Below are positions 54,460 through 64,000 of a stretch of DNA of 64,000 nt, piece after piece. Location of the stretch: contig OX291562.1 of assembly GCA_946406115.1 (NCBI GenBank), positions 9,020,001-9,084,000 on the forward strand, given 5' to 3'. The notes beneath the pieces are model-generated. The model was not told the origin of the DNA. It made no database searches and saw nothing but the letters and a program-made list of their open reading frames with translations. A program made the position numbers and the translations under genes. The DNA comes from Apoda limacodes. Its lineage: Eukaryota > Arthropoda > Insecta > Lepidoptera > Limacodidae. Position 1 is the first letter of the stretch; each line of letters opens with the position of its first letter.

Positions 54460-54715
54460 ATATATTTATTTTTAACATCTTCCCTATCTACTATCATCTA
54501 ACCTATCTATTTTTAACATCCTACCTATGTTCTATCATCTTACCTATCTATATTTAACATCTTACCTATCTACTATCATCATACCTATCTATTTTAGCAT
54601 CTTACCTATCTTCTATCATCTTACCCATCTATTTTTAACATCTTACGTTTCTACTATCATCATACCGATCTATTTTTAACATCTTACCTATCTACTATCA
54701 TCACCAATTTCTTTT
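54460..54715 (+). repeat. Tandem 38-40-bp minisatellite
   Basis: About six to seven units of the form tatttttaacatcttacctatctactatcatc. Copies differ by a few bases and indels. Non-coding. Confidence 0.75.
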
Positions 54716-54984
54716 GTTCATTTTTAAATGATGACAATTTTACTCGTAACATATTTTGATTTTTTAATGATTTATATATACATTTAGTTATTTATTTTAA
54801 TTTTAATCTTTTATCGTATAAAAAAAAACATAACGAGATATTATAATTGTAGAAAATAGAACAAAGGGCGTACGTATCTCTGCAGGGATTTCTTCCCGCA
54901 AACCCAGTACCTACATTATAACAATATAATTACATATACACATACATTCAAATACAAATAAAATAAATACATAATTTTATACAC

Positions 54985-55228
54985 AGTGTGGCCAGCTGCT
55001 GTGCAGAAGGTCTGGGTTCGATTCCCGCACTAGACAAACATTTATATAATAAGCATTTGCGTTTGTCTAGAGTTTGGGTGTATATATATATGTATATGTA
55101 TATGATATGTATATATTTATAAAAAAAAGAATTTATATGTGTCAGTATCCGTTGTCTGGTATCCATAACTCAAGCTTTGCTTACTTTGGGGCCGGACGGC
55201 GCAGTGTGTAATGTCCAAATATATTAAT
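54985..55228 (+). repeat. tRNA-derived SINE copy
   Basis: Has an intact B box (gggttcgattcccgcact), the shared body and tail, and the tgtaatgtccaaatat end. The head upstream of tgtggccagctgctgtg is missing. Confidence 0.7.
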
Positions 55229-55234
55229 TTATAC

Positions 55235-57388
55235 ATATCAGATAACAAATAAATTATTCAAATTCACATTCAAATAGTTTATTTCTCAAAAATCGGATAC
55301 AATATCACATTTTTGACGTCAGTTTAATATGCAAGGAATTTATAAACTACTACCGTTTCGGAATCAACATGGCGTTCTGGGAAGAAGAAACGGCGAAAGA
55401 AACTCTCCAGCTGTCGCTCTTTTCAATTTTAATTATACATATAACGATTGGTATATTTCCAAATATAAGTAGTATAACAACATTTTCATTATTCCCATGC
55501 GTTTTTATCTATGAGATAGTCTTTAATTTAATAATAAGCTTTTTTGACAAGTTTCTGTTTAACAAAATTTTTTAACTTTTTTAAATTCAGTTTACATACT
55601 TCTGCAGGGATTTTGTTGTAAAAACGGACACATTGTCCTTTAAATGATTTATCAATTTTTTCAAGCCTTGTGTGGATCAGAGCCAGTTTGTGTCTATTTC
55701 TTGTATTTCGATTATGAAAATCACCATTTTTTTTATAAAGATTAATATTCTTATGAACCTGCATTAAATTATCAAATATATATTGACCAGGTAAAGTTAG
55801 TTTATTGATCTCTTTAAATTTATCCCTTAAAGAGTGTCTGTTAGATAAATTGTATATTGCTCGAATAGACCTCTTCTGCAGTACTAATATTATCTGTATA
55901 TCAGCTGCGTGTCCCCATAATAAGATACCATAAGACATCACGCTATGAAAGTAACTAAAATATACTAGCCGGACTGTGGCTTCGTCTGTAAGTTGACGAA
56001 TCTTTTTAACCGCAAAAGCTGCAGAACTAAGTCTATTCGCCAATCCAGCTATATGTGGGCCCCATTGAAGTTTTGCATCTAAAGTAATGCCTAAGAATAC
56101 AGCGCTATCTACAACATCTAATTGCTCCCCATTTATAAGTACATTGGTTCTTACTTGACTAACATTTGGCGTTAAGAATTTAATACATTTGGTTTTTTAC
56201 TGTTTAAAAGCAAATTATTCATATCGAACCAGTGGACAACTTTAGACAAAAATTTGTTTACATTATCTAGAACTGTTTTGCGTCTTTTAACTCTAAACAA
56301 TAGTGATGTGTCATCTGCGAGCAACACTAACTCGTGATTGTTTTTAACGACCTCCGGCAGATCATTAATGTATATAAGAAATAGGAATGGCCCCAGGATG
56401 GAGCTCTGTGGAACGCCCATTTTAATTTTAGATCCAGGGGCGCGCTTCCCATTTATATCAACTGTCTCAATCCTATAGTCCAGGTACGAGCTAATGAGTT
56501 TAAGTGCAGTACCCTAATACCATAGTGTTGCAATTTCCTAATTAGGGTTTCATGTTGGACGCAATCAAATGCCTTGGATAGATCACAAAAAACACCCAAG
56601 GCATCCATTGAATCCTCCCAAGTATCAATTGTTCTCATATGTGCTGAATAAGCTCAACGCCAGCGTCGGTTGTTGACCGACCTTTTGTGAACCCAAACTG
56701 TTTGCAAGTCAGTTGTGAAGTAAAATGATTTTACTGAAAACAGGTAGTATAGAGATAGGTCTAAAGTTAGAGGGGTCAGTAGTACTACCTGATTTAAATA
56801 TAGGTATAATTTTACTTCATTTCATTAAATCAGGATATACACCACAATCAATAGATTAATTAAATATTACAGCTAGTTGGGGAGCAATCACAGAAATTAT
56901 GGCTTTTACTAAGGTAACTGAATGGCCCCAGAGGTCAGCTGTATTTTTTATTTTTAGAGAATTAAATGCTTTGATAACATCATTATGATTTACATGTCTA
57001 AATTTAAATTCTTTTGGGCATTGTTTTACATTTTCTTTTAACAGAGCCTCTGCTATTAATGGAGATGAGTTTAGTAAGTTGGTAGTTGAGAATGGAATAT
57101 CCAGGAAAAATTTATTGAACAATGATGCAATATCTGTTTGAGAATTAAAAATAGTCCCATCAACTTCTAGACAATAATCAGTTTTATGAGATTTTGATTT
57201 GCCAGTCTCAGCATTAATAATACTCCAAGTAGTTTTTATTTTATCATTACTATTTTTAATTTTTTCACTTAAAAAATTTTGCTATACGACAGATTACTTT
57301 AAATAATTTAGAGTATTTTTTATCATAATCATTAAATTTCTCACTTATATTAAACTTTCTTTCACTATATATCATACAATCGTTTTCT
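55235..57388 (-). pseudogene. Degenerate CR1-like LINE, RT and C-terminal part
   Basis: On the minus strand, in order: linker starting near 57388; DVIKAFNSLKIKNTADLWG (about 56975); LGVFCDLSKAFDCVQHETLI (56453-56638, catalytic Asp of motif A present); GVPQSSILGPFLFLIYINDLP and the YxDD-box equivalent LLADDTSLL (56172-56420); then the C-terminal domain (55528-56043) with SVMSYGILLWGHA and a stop at 55528. Several frameshifts separate these pieces. The 3' end near 55240-55290 has a ttgaatgtgaatttgaat-type simple repeat on the minus strand. 5'-truncated. Confidence 0.8.
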
Positions 57389-57524
57389 GCTTACATGGAT
57401 GCCCACAGTAGCCCAATCACTAAAGCATGGACGTTGGTTAGCTAAGACACTCTTGGGTTTAAATACAGAGTCCTACTCATCACTAAAAACTTTAAAAAAC
57501 ATATTATATTGTGTATTTGGAGGT

Positions 57525-57635
57525 ACTTCCCCAGTTCGGGCCGCTCATTCGAGCAAGTACTCGCTATGCCCTGCTTTAGTTGTTCGGGTGGCTTATTCGA
57601 GCGAGTACTTGGAGTGCCCTGCCTCTCTTATAAAA
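57525..57635 (+). repeat. Dispersed repeat with duplicated attcgagc.agtac block
   Basis: Shared with 24885-24990. The motif cattcgagcaagtactcgct and a second similar block occur within 110 bp. Confidence 0.6.
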
Positions 57636-58184
57636 TAACTGATATAGTGTTCGATGGTTACAAAATTATTTATTATATTTTCAAGTGTTCCTTACATAGT
57701 ACTCCTTTATGCGTATTTTGAAAATTTCAGAATAGCTGCCTGAACAGAAAATGAATTATTAAAAAAGTCAGTAACGTTGCGTGGTATTTTCTATTATTGT
57801 TAAGTATCTGGTCTCACATATTATAAAATGTTATGTTAAATAGTGTATTACTGCCGCGGCTCACAAATACAGCATATATTGTGACTCACAGAATCCGGTT
57901 ATGCTCAGTTGTGACCAAGTAGTGTAAATTAAAACAATAACATACATGTTTATAATGCAAGTATGATTTATCCCAAAGAAGCTCGTGCAAGATATGGTCG
58001 AAAGTCGTAGCATGTTTAAGAAAAATAAATTAAATATTATATTTAAATCTGTAGCTCTCAGAAATTTATTTTATGATAATATCAGGTACTGTAGAACTCA
58101 TTTTAAAGCTTTATTTATTTATATTTCTCACAAATTCAAACAGAATCAGATTAAAATAACCGAATAGATATAAATTCCATTTAA

Positions 58185-59965
58185 TTCAGCAAAAAGTACT
58201 CAAATATAGCAAATATTCCCAAGCTTCAACTTCAAGTTTGTTGTTTGAACCTAAATAAATAATAATATAAAAAATCAAATTGAATACGTTCTCAGAAAAG
58301 GCCAGGTCAGGAGTACTCGGAACCGTAGGAAATGTATGAAAGCATTGATGCGTAGATGAGGCAAGAGAGGTATGCCAGGATCGTAGCAAGTGGCAGTCTT
58401 TGGTCTTTGCCTACCCCTCTGGGAAACAGGCGTGATGTTATGTGTGTATGTATCATAAAAATTAATTTAGTACGAATTTTGATAAGCAAGCCTGATCTCT
58501 GTCTGCTTTATTTGTAAGTGGCATTTGAGTTTAACTCTATTTACCAAAGCAAATACAAAACAATTTACCGAGTGCTTCGTTCTACAGGTGTTATTCAATT
58601 CTCAAACGCACTCGTGTTACGCACGCTACGAGAAACAACAATACAACCATAAAATTCGTTACAGAATCTCAGAATTCGTTACATTCCACATAATCAAAGC
58701 ATTTTCAAGTTTATAAATTACATAAATTCAAAGTACTTTACGGAATAGGGTATTTAAGAAGTAACGTCTCTCTTGGTCATTATTATGCCTTATTTTCATG
58801 TTTGCTCACTTAGCTTTTCCATTAATCTATGTAAATACTAAGAAATTTGCATTAGCATAATAACCTAGAAAAAAATTTTCATAAGAAAAACCTAACAGTA
58901 CAAAAAGTAGTCCATAAGCTCGCGCCTATGGCTCGTGACGTTATTACCTTACATATATTGCATTTTTATTTTTTGTTTTGATGTGAATACGTCTATTAAA
59001 TCGGGGTGCTAGTGTTTGAAAAAGCTACAGAATTACCATTATTTAGCTCTAGATAACTTTTAGAGAAATTGAATTATCTCTTTTGGGCGATAGTTCGACT
59101 TTATGCATAGAAATTATATACTTACATATTCAAAAGTTAGGGTCGACTTTTTAGAGATATCACAAGTGTCAAATATTATATAATCATATATTTAACAAAA
59201 ATAAAATGCTAAATCTACTTCTTATCAACTTTGTTTACTGAGAACAGATGAGGCTATGCTCGTCTTTGTTATTACTGCTAGAACTTGAATTCAGGACCTC
59301 TAAAAAGCAATTAGAATTATAGATTATGTTTCACAAAGGCTTTGTTCGTGTAGAATTTGAAATATGTCAAGACAGTTTTTAGTTTTCTTCTGAAACTTGG
59401 ATCATAATTTAATTTAGGAACCTATTTCATATCGTTCCTTCAATTTAAATAGACAAATATTTTTACAGTTAAGACTTTTTTTTTAATATAAATAATACGT
59501 CACTTCTTTCGGAAATCATAATAAAAGAAATAATGATGAGTTAAACCGGGATTTGAGCAATTTCTATGCCTTTTTTCAGTTAGAATGTTTTGTGATAGAG
59601 AAAAAAATAAATACACTCCCGATTAAAATAACAATGTAAGAAGAATTGACCTTACAGAACACTAGTCTGTGTGTTTTGATTCTTGTTCGCTTTTGGTTGA
59701 TACATTTTGATAAATTTACCAACATTGTACAGATATTTTTAATCAAGAAATAAATAAACAAAAATTTTCATGGACATTACACACAGTGTTATCTGGTCCC
59801 AAACTAAACAAGGCTCCTAATTTGAGTGCCAGATATCTACGTATACAAATATATAGTAAATTACTAATTTTAGATATTAATCTTAGTAATAATATTAAAG
59901 CTTTGCCTCTGTAATAATTAAATAATATTACGGTTACTTTGTGGGTGAAGGAGCGGCCATTATTG
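58185..59965 (+). repeat. Long degenerate repeat, copy 2
   Basis: Collinear blocks with 31560-33520: aacctaaataaataataat (58248), ctcgtgacgttattacctta (58930), gatgtgaatacgtctattaaatcggg (58980), ggatcataatttaatttagg (59400), gtgggtgaaggagcggccat (59940). No ORF recognised. The LTR retrotransposon lies directly to its right. Confidence 0.5.
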
Positions 59966-60009
59966 TTATGGTTTGCTTGCTTATTTATTATGCTTTAAAT
60001 GATTAAGGT

Positions 60010-60237
60010 AGTTAAGTCTGTCGACTCTACCGAAGAGCCTCGCCCACGCTCTATCTTCAACTATCCCAGACGCTGACTCGGCAAACGGATACAGATAAGC
60101 TGGTCACCTGCGGTAGCTGAGAAGATAGTTATTAAGTTAAATATAAGTTAGTCTTAGGCGATCAATTGAAGCGAATACACGCTCTCTTTATTAAAATTTG
60201 TATTTTTAAAACGTCCTCCGGCACGTCCAGAACTTAA
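60010..60237 (+). repeat. Probable 5' LTR of a Ty3/gypsy-like retrotransposon
   Basis: Starts agttaag and ends cttaa, directly before a primer-binding site. A TATAAG at 60142-60147 and an ATTAAA at 60190-60195 fit promoter and poly(A) signals. The left edge is uncertain because the 3' LTR is outside the window. Confidence 0.5.
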
Positions 60238-60240
60238 TGT

Positions 60241-60256
60241 GCGCAGTCGGTAGGAT
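60241..60256 (+). promoter_or_regulatory. Primer-binding site, tRNA-Ser type
   Basis: gcgcagtcggtaggat is the text used by 17.6/297-type Drosophila elements, complementary to the 3' end of tRNA-Ser; the two bases before it (expected tgg) are slightly altered (tgt). Confidence 0.75.
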
Positions 60257-60623
60257 TTCCGCGTCGCGATTAACTTAACTTCAGTAAAAAACGACGAACG
60301 TTTTCAAGCGTTTTTAACGGAAATCCACGAACCAAATAAATAAATTAAGACTCTGTGATTGTGTTGTGATACCCAGTTGGAGGACCCGCCTAAGATTCAT
60401 CGGAGGGACATGAGTAGTCTGTGAGTAGACCCAATTGCTATTCCAGTCTAAATTTCCATTCCTATTCCAGTAGTTATAGGTGTCTAGAAATAAAATCGTT
60501 ATTTCCAAAACTTGAAGTGCGTTATGATATTTCATTGATTTATATTTAAGTAATTGTGTATAAAAGTATTTAAGTAATTTAATAAAATAAAGTAGAGTGA
60601 AACCTACATAAATTAAATAAAAA

Positions 60624-61928
60624 ATGGATAAAATCACTCAAATACCAAAGGAAATCGCCGATGTCATCCCCAAATTTGACGGTGACGAAAAATTGCTTAA
60701 TTTATTGATAAGAAAGTGTGAATATGTTATTACCCGTTGGAGAACAGAAGGTAATTCAGAACAAGACTTATATGTATATCATGTTGTCACATCCAAATTA
60801 ACAGGTAGAGCAGCAGCACTGATTAGCGAACGCCAAGATTTAGACACTTGGACTGATTTAAAAGTAGCCCTAGAGCAACATTTTGGTGATCCTAGGTCAG
60901 AAAAATGCATAGCAATAGAATTAGAAACTTTAAAAATCAATAATGGCGAATCTTATCTCGACTTCTGTAATAGAATTCAAAATGTTAAAAGCACATTAAT
61001 AGCAAAGGTTAATAGACTGACAGATATACACCTACGTAAAAGTAAAATTATTATATATGATAACATGTCAATGAACGTATTTATGTATAACTTGCCAGAA
61101 GACCTGTTACGCATTGTACGACTTAAGGGATGCAACTCACTAGAAGATGCTTTAAGTATCGTTCTAGAAGAAGCCAATTTTCTGTACCAGTATAATGCTA
61201 GAAATAAAATGTCGAAAATGCCTTACAGTATTCAGCCAAGACCTCAACCAGTAGTCAATCCTTTTATTGAAAAACTAGGAATGAAACCCTTCTTCACTCA
61301 AAACTCACAACCACCACAGAACTTTAAATATGGAATTCCACAAAACTTACTTAATGCGAGACCTAATGTCTACCAACCCCCACCTCAGCAATCACAGCCC
61401 CAATTTCAACCAAGATTTAAATTTGGTATACCACAAAGCCAACAGATAAAATTGCCCACTCAACAACCTCAACAATTCGGCTATAAGCCACAACTCGCCC
61501 AACAACCTACAGGGTATAGACCACAGTTCGGTAACAACCCTCAATTTGGCTACCGGCGATCTTTCAATCAAGCTCCACAACAGTTCGGCTACAGACCTCA
61601 GTTAGGTTATCGACCGCCCCAAAACCTTCAACAACCTAAAATGCCTTCTACTGATGTAAGCATGCGTACAGCAATACCAGCAAAACCACAAGAATTTCGT
61701 TTAAATGTACTTTACAATATAAACGAAACAGAAACCAACAATAACCAAACGTTCCACGCATACTATGATGACTATAATAATCATTACTACGACTACGACA
61801 ATGATGAATATATACAAACAGACGACAATGAAAACTATGCAGTCGCTAACGAACACGAAGAACATGACACTACACCAAAAAGTATTGAAAATTTTCACAT
61901 TATTGCCTCGACCAAAACCCCGAAATAA
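60624..61928 (+). CDS. gag: Gag, 434 aa
   Basis: Structural protein of the retrotransposon particle. The N-terminal 200 residues are a typical Metaviridae capsid region (IPKFDGDEKLLNLLIRKCEY, KLTGRAAALI, LKVALEQHFGDPRSEKC, SYLDFCNRIQ). Residues about 205-360 are Gln/Pro-rich with repeated QFGYRPQ-like units. The tail is acidic and Asn/Tyr-rich (DDYNNHYYDYDND). There is no CCHC zinc knuckle, as in the gypsy/17.6 group. The ATG at 60624 is the first in frame after the leader. The 3' end overlaps pol in the -1 frame. Confidence 0.88.
   Translation: MDKITQIPKEIADVIPKFDGDEKLLNLLIRKCEYVITRWRTEGNSEQDLYVYHVVTSKLTGRAAALISERQDLDTWTDLKVALEQHFGDPRSEKCIAIELETLKINNGESYLDFCNRIQNVKSTLIAKVNRLTDIHLRKSKIIIYDNMSMNVFMYNLPEDLLRIVRLKGCNSLEDALSIVLEEANFLYQYNARNKMSKMPYSIQPRPQPVVNPFIEKLGMKPFFTQNSQPPQNFKYGIPQNLLNARPNVYQPPPQQSQPQFQPRFKFGIPQSQQIKLPTQQPQQFGYKPQLAQQPTGYRPQFGNNPQFGYRRSFNQAPQQFGYRPQLGYRPPQNLQQPKMPSTDVSMRTAIPAKPQEFRLNVLYNINETETNNNQTFHAYYDDYNNHYYDYDNDEYIQTDDNENYAVANEHEEHDTTPKSIENFHIIASTKTPK
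61889..61895 (+). promoter_or_regulatory. -1 ribosomal frameshift heptamer A AAT TTT
   Basis: In the gag frame the codons are GAA AAT TTT CAC, so A AAT TTT is a canonical X XXY YYZ slip site. The pol frame has a TGA at 61886-61888 immediately before it and is open from here to the window end, so the overlap begins exactly at the heptamer. Confidence 0.8.
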
Positions 61929-64000
61929 TACAACTCAACTGCAATACTAAGCTAAAACTACCCTACATAAATATACCAGAAAAAAATTCAAAATTCATGA
62001 TAGATACCGGAAGCTCAAGGTCTTTTATAAGCCCCAGAAAGGCAGACGAACACTTTAAAAACTATAAGCAATACGAACCTTTTGAAGTTATAAGTACCCA
62101 CGCATCCAGCAGACATGATGAAGTAATAAACATCCCTTTGTTTCATATTTTCAATAGCCCTGAATTTCATAAATTCTACGTTTATGACGTAGATGGTCGC
62201 TATGAGGGTCTTATAGGAAGTGACCTCTTAAAACAACTAGACTCAAAAATTGACATGAAAAACGAGATACTCCACACGAACCTAGCGACCATACCTATTA
62301 TATACAACCCAAACAACGAAATAAAAATTGGGCCACGTTGTGAACAGAGAGTTACATTACCAACTGAACTGTCAAATGGTGATGCAATTTTAAACTATAC
62401 TAAATTCTGCGAAGGTGTAAGAATGCCTAGCGCGTTAGTAAAATGTGTGAACGGATATGCTACGACCATAATCCAAAATACTTTAGATGAAGAGATGACT
62501 TTGACGATTACCCGACCTTTTAGTGTGACTAATTACGACAGTGAGAAATGCAAACTTAATTATACTAATGGTAAAGTTGATGTTGAAGTAAACCAAATTT
62601 TAAGTCAAAATTTATCTAAGTTACGCTTAGACCACATGAACCAGGAAGAACGTGACAGCATACAAAAGCTTTGCCTTGAATACAAAGACATATTTTATTC
62701 AGAAAACTTACCATTGACCTTCACGAACGAAGTAAAACATTATATTAGAACCCGTAATGAAGACCCTATTTATATTCGACCATACAGACAACCACAGTTA
62801 ATTAACGAAGAAATTAATAGACAGGTAGATAAAATGTTAAAAAATAATATAGTAACAGAATCCCATTCCCCTTGGAGCGCCCCTGTACATCTGGTGCCAA
62901 AAAAATCTGATGCATCAAATGAAAAGAAATATAGATTAGTAATAGACTACCGAAAACTGAACGAAATTACCGTAGACGACAAGTACCCGTTACCAAACAT
63001 AACGGACCTATTTAACAAACTCGGACGTAGTACTTACTTTTCAACTCTTGACTTAGCTAGTGGATACCATCAGCTAGAAGTAGCTGAAGAAGACAGACAG
63101 AAGACTGCTTTTTGTACCGAAACAGGTCATTTCGAATTTACTCGTATGCCTTTTGGCTTGAAGACGGCCCCAGCGACATTCCAACGGACAATAGACAACG
63201 TATTACGTGGATTACAGGGTATCCACTGTCTAGTTTACCTAGATGACATAATTATATACTCATCTAGCCTACAAGAACATTTAAATAAATTACGGACCGT
63301 GTTTGACCGACTAAGAAAGACTAACTTAAAACTACAGCTAGACAAATCGGAATTCCTCCGAAAAGAAGTTCTCTATCTTGGACATACCATAACAAGTGAC
63401 GGACTTAAGCCTAACAACGAAAAAATTAGAGCTGTATTAGACTATCCACTACCCCGAACAACTACCGAAATAAAAAGCTTTCTTGGCCTTGTCGGTTATT
63501 ACCGCCGGTTCATCAAAGACTTTTCTAAAATTACCCAACCTATGACAGCCCGATTAAAAAAGAAACGTGCTATGCCTATCGACGATGAAAAATATATAGC
63601 ATCCTTTCAGAAATGTAAAGAATTGCTGGTAAATGCCCCCATACTTCAGTATCCTGACCATGAGAAACCCTATATCTTAACGACAGACGCATCTGAGTTC
63701 GCTCTGGGTGCTGTCCTATCTCAAGGCACCTTAGGCAATGATAAGCCCGTGGCTTATGCAAGCCGAACACTTAACGATGCCGAAACTCGCTACAGCGTAA
63801 CCGAAAAGGAATTACTTGCCATTGTATGGGCAATAAAACACTTTCGCCCATACCTCTATGGTAAAAGATTTATAATTATTACGGACCACAAGCCTCTTGC
63901 TTGGTTAAATACCCTGAAAGATACGAACAGCAGACTTACACGTTGGAGATTACGGCTGGCCGAATATGATTTCGATATCATACACAAAAGCGGCAAACTT
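61889..64000 (+). CDS. pol: Pol polyprotein (protease, reverse transcriptase, RNase H), open to the window edge
   Basis: Expressed by -1 frameshift from gag. I read every codon from 61997 to the end and found no stop (over 700 codons from the slip site). Aspartic protease FMIDTGSSRSF (Asp at 62003). RT begins near 62740 with YIRPYRQPQ and shows WSAPVHLVPKK, RLVIDYRKLNE, TLDLASGYHQL, MPFGLKTAPATFQR, catalytic LVYLDDIIIYS (Asp-Asp at 63242-63247) and FLGHT-like YLGHTITSDGL. RNase H shows TTDASEFALGAVLSQ (63680 on), ETRYSVTEKELLAIVWA and ITDHKPLAWL. Integrase is not reached. Being cut by the window edge, it can be missed by tools that require a stop. Confidence 0.93.

Larger units (their letters stand above)
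60010..64000 (+). mobile_element. Ty3/gypsy-like LTR retrotransposon, 5' part, continues past the window
   Basis: LTR, tRNA-Ser primer site, 370-bp leader, gag, -1 frameshift site and pol with protease, RT and RNase H all in order and intact. The integrase, any env-like gene and the 3' LTR would lie beyond 64000. The lack of any stop in pol suggests a young copy. Gag without a zinc knuckle and a tRNA-Ser primer point to the 17.6/gypsy group. Confidence 0.9.

Noticed and set aside
55369..55575. 68-codon hydrophobic plus-strand ORF
   Set aside because: Antisense to the 3' end of the degenerate LINE; AT-rich chance frame.
61765..61950. Thr/Ile-rich 61-codon ORF and its antisense Val/Ile-rich partner
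   Set aside because: Shadows of the acidic low-complexity end of gag.

Overview
The window looks like intergenic, repeat-rich DNA from an insect genome, very probably a moth or butterfly. It is AT-rich and packed with tRNA-derived SINEs, 5'-truncated non-LTR retrotransposons sharing one 3' end, and short dispersed repeats of a kind I associate with Lepidoptera. That taxonomic call is an inference from repeat style. No ordinary multi-exon host gene is seen outside mobile elements.

The main object is a complete Polinton/Maverick (adintovirus-like) integrated element at 1487-18491 (17,005 bp). It starts AGT, ends ACT, has terminal inverted repeats built of 60-bp units, and is flanked by a perfect 6-bp target duplication GCGGTT (1481-1486 and 18492-18497). 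Plus-strand genes are a protein-primed family B DNA polymerase (5900-9496), an overlapping 174-aa unknown and one or two small ORFs. A convergent minus-strand block runs from the right end inward: packaging ATPase, a 338-aa conserved unknown, a 111-aa coiled-coil protein, chromodomain integrase, phospholipase A2-like virion protein, adenain-like protease, minor capsid (penton) protein, a 56-aa basic protein, the double-jelly-roll major capsid protein, and a conserved unknown. Several neighbours overlap by ATGA. Only two genes are clearly broken: the minor capsid gene (one in-frame stop) and the last unknown (one frameshift and one stop). The element is therefore recent or nearly intact.

The 4.1-kb left arm of the element carries something that does not look viral: a candidate three-exon gene (4017-5557) with consensus donor sites, a more GC-rich coding exon and a poly(A) signal. 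It may be a captured host gene. A palindromic MITE sits in its second intron. The extreme left terminus is also unusual, folding into a long imperfect palindrome that is not duplicated at the right end.

From 18.5 to 59.9 kb the window is a graveyard of repeats: at least seven pieces of one Jockey-like LINE, a degenerate CR1-like LINE (55.2-57.4 kb), a degenerate zinc-finger/RT element (37.9-40.7 kb), an RTE-type LINE tail (52.8-53.0 kb), five tRNA-derived SINE copies, long fold-back elements (25.9-26.9 kb, 36.0-36.5 kb), minisatellites, and several pairs of unclassified dispersed repeats.

At the right edge (about 60.0 kb to the window end) lies the 5' two thirds of an intact Ty3/gypsy-like LTR retrotransposon: LTR, tRNA-Ser-type primer site, gag, a -1 slippery heptamer, and a pol frame that stays open to the last base.
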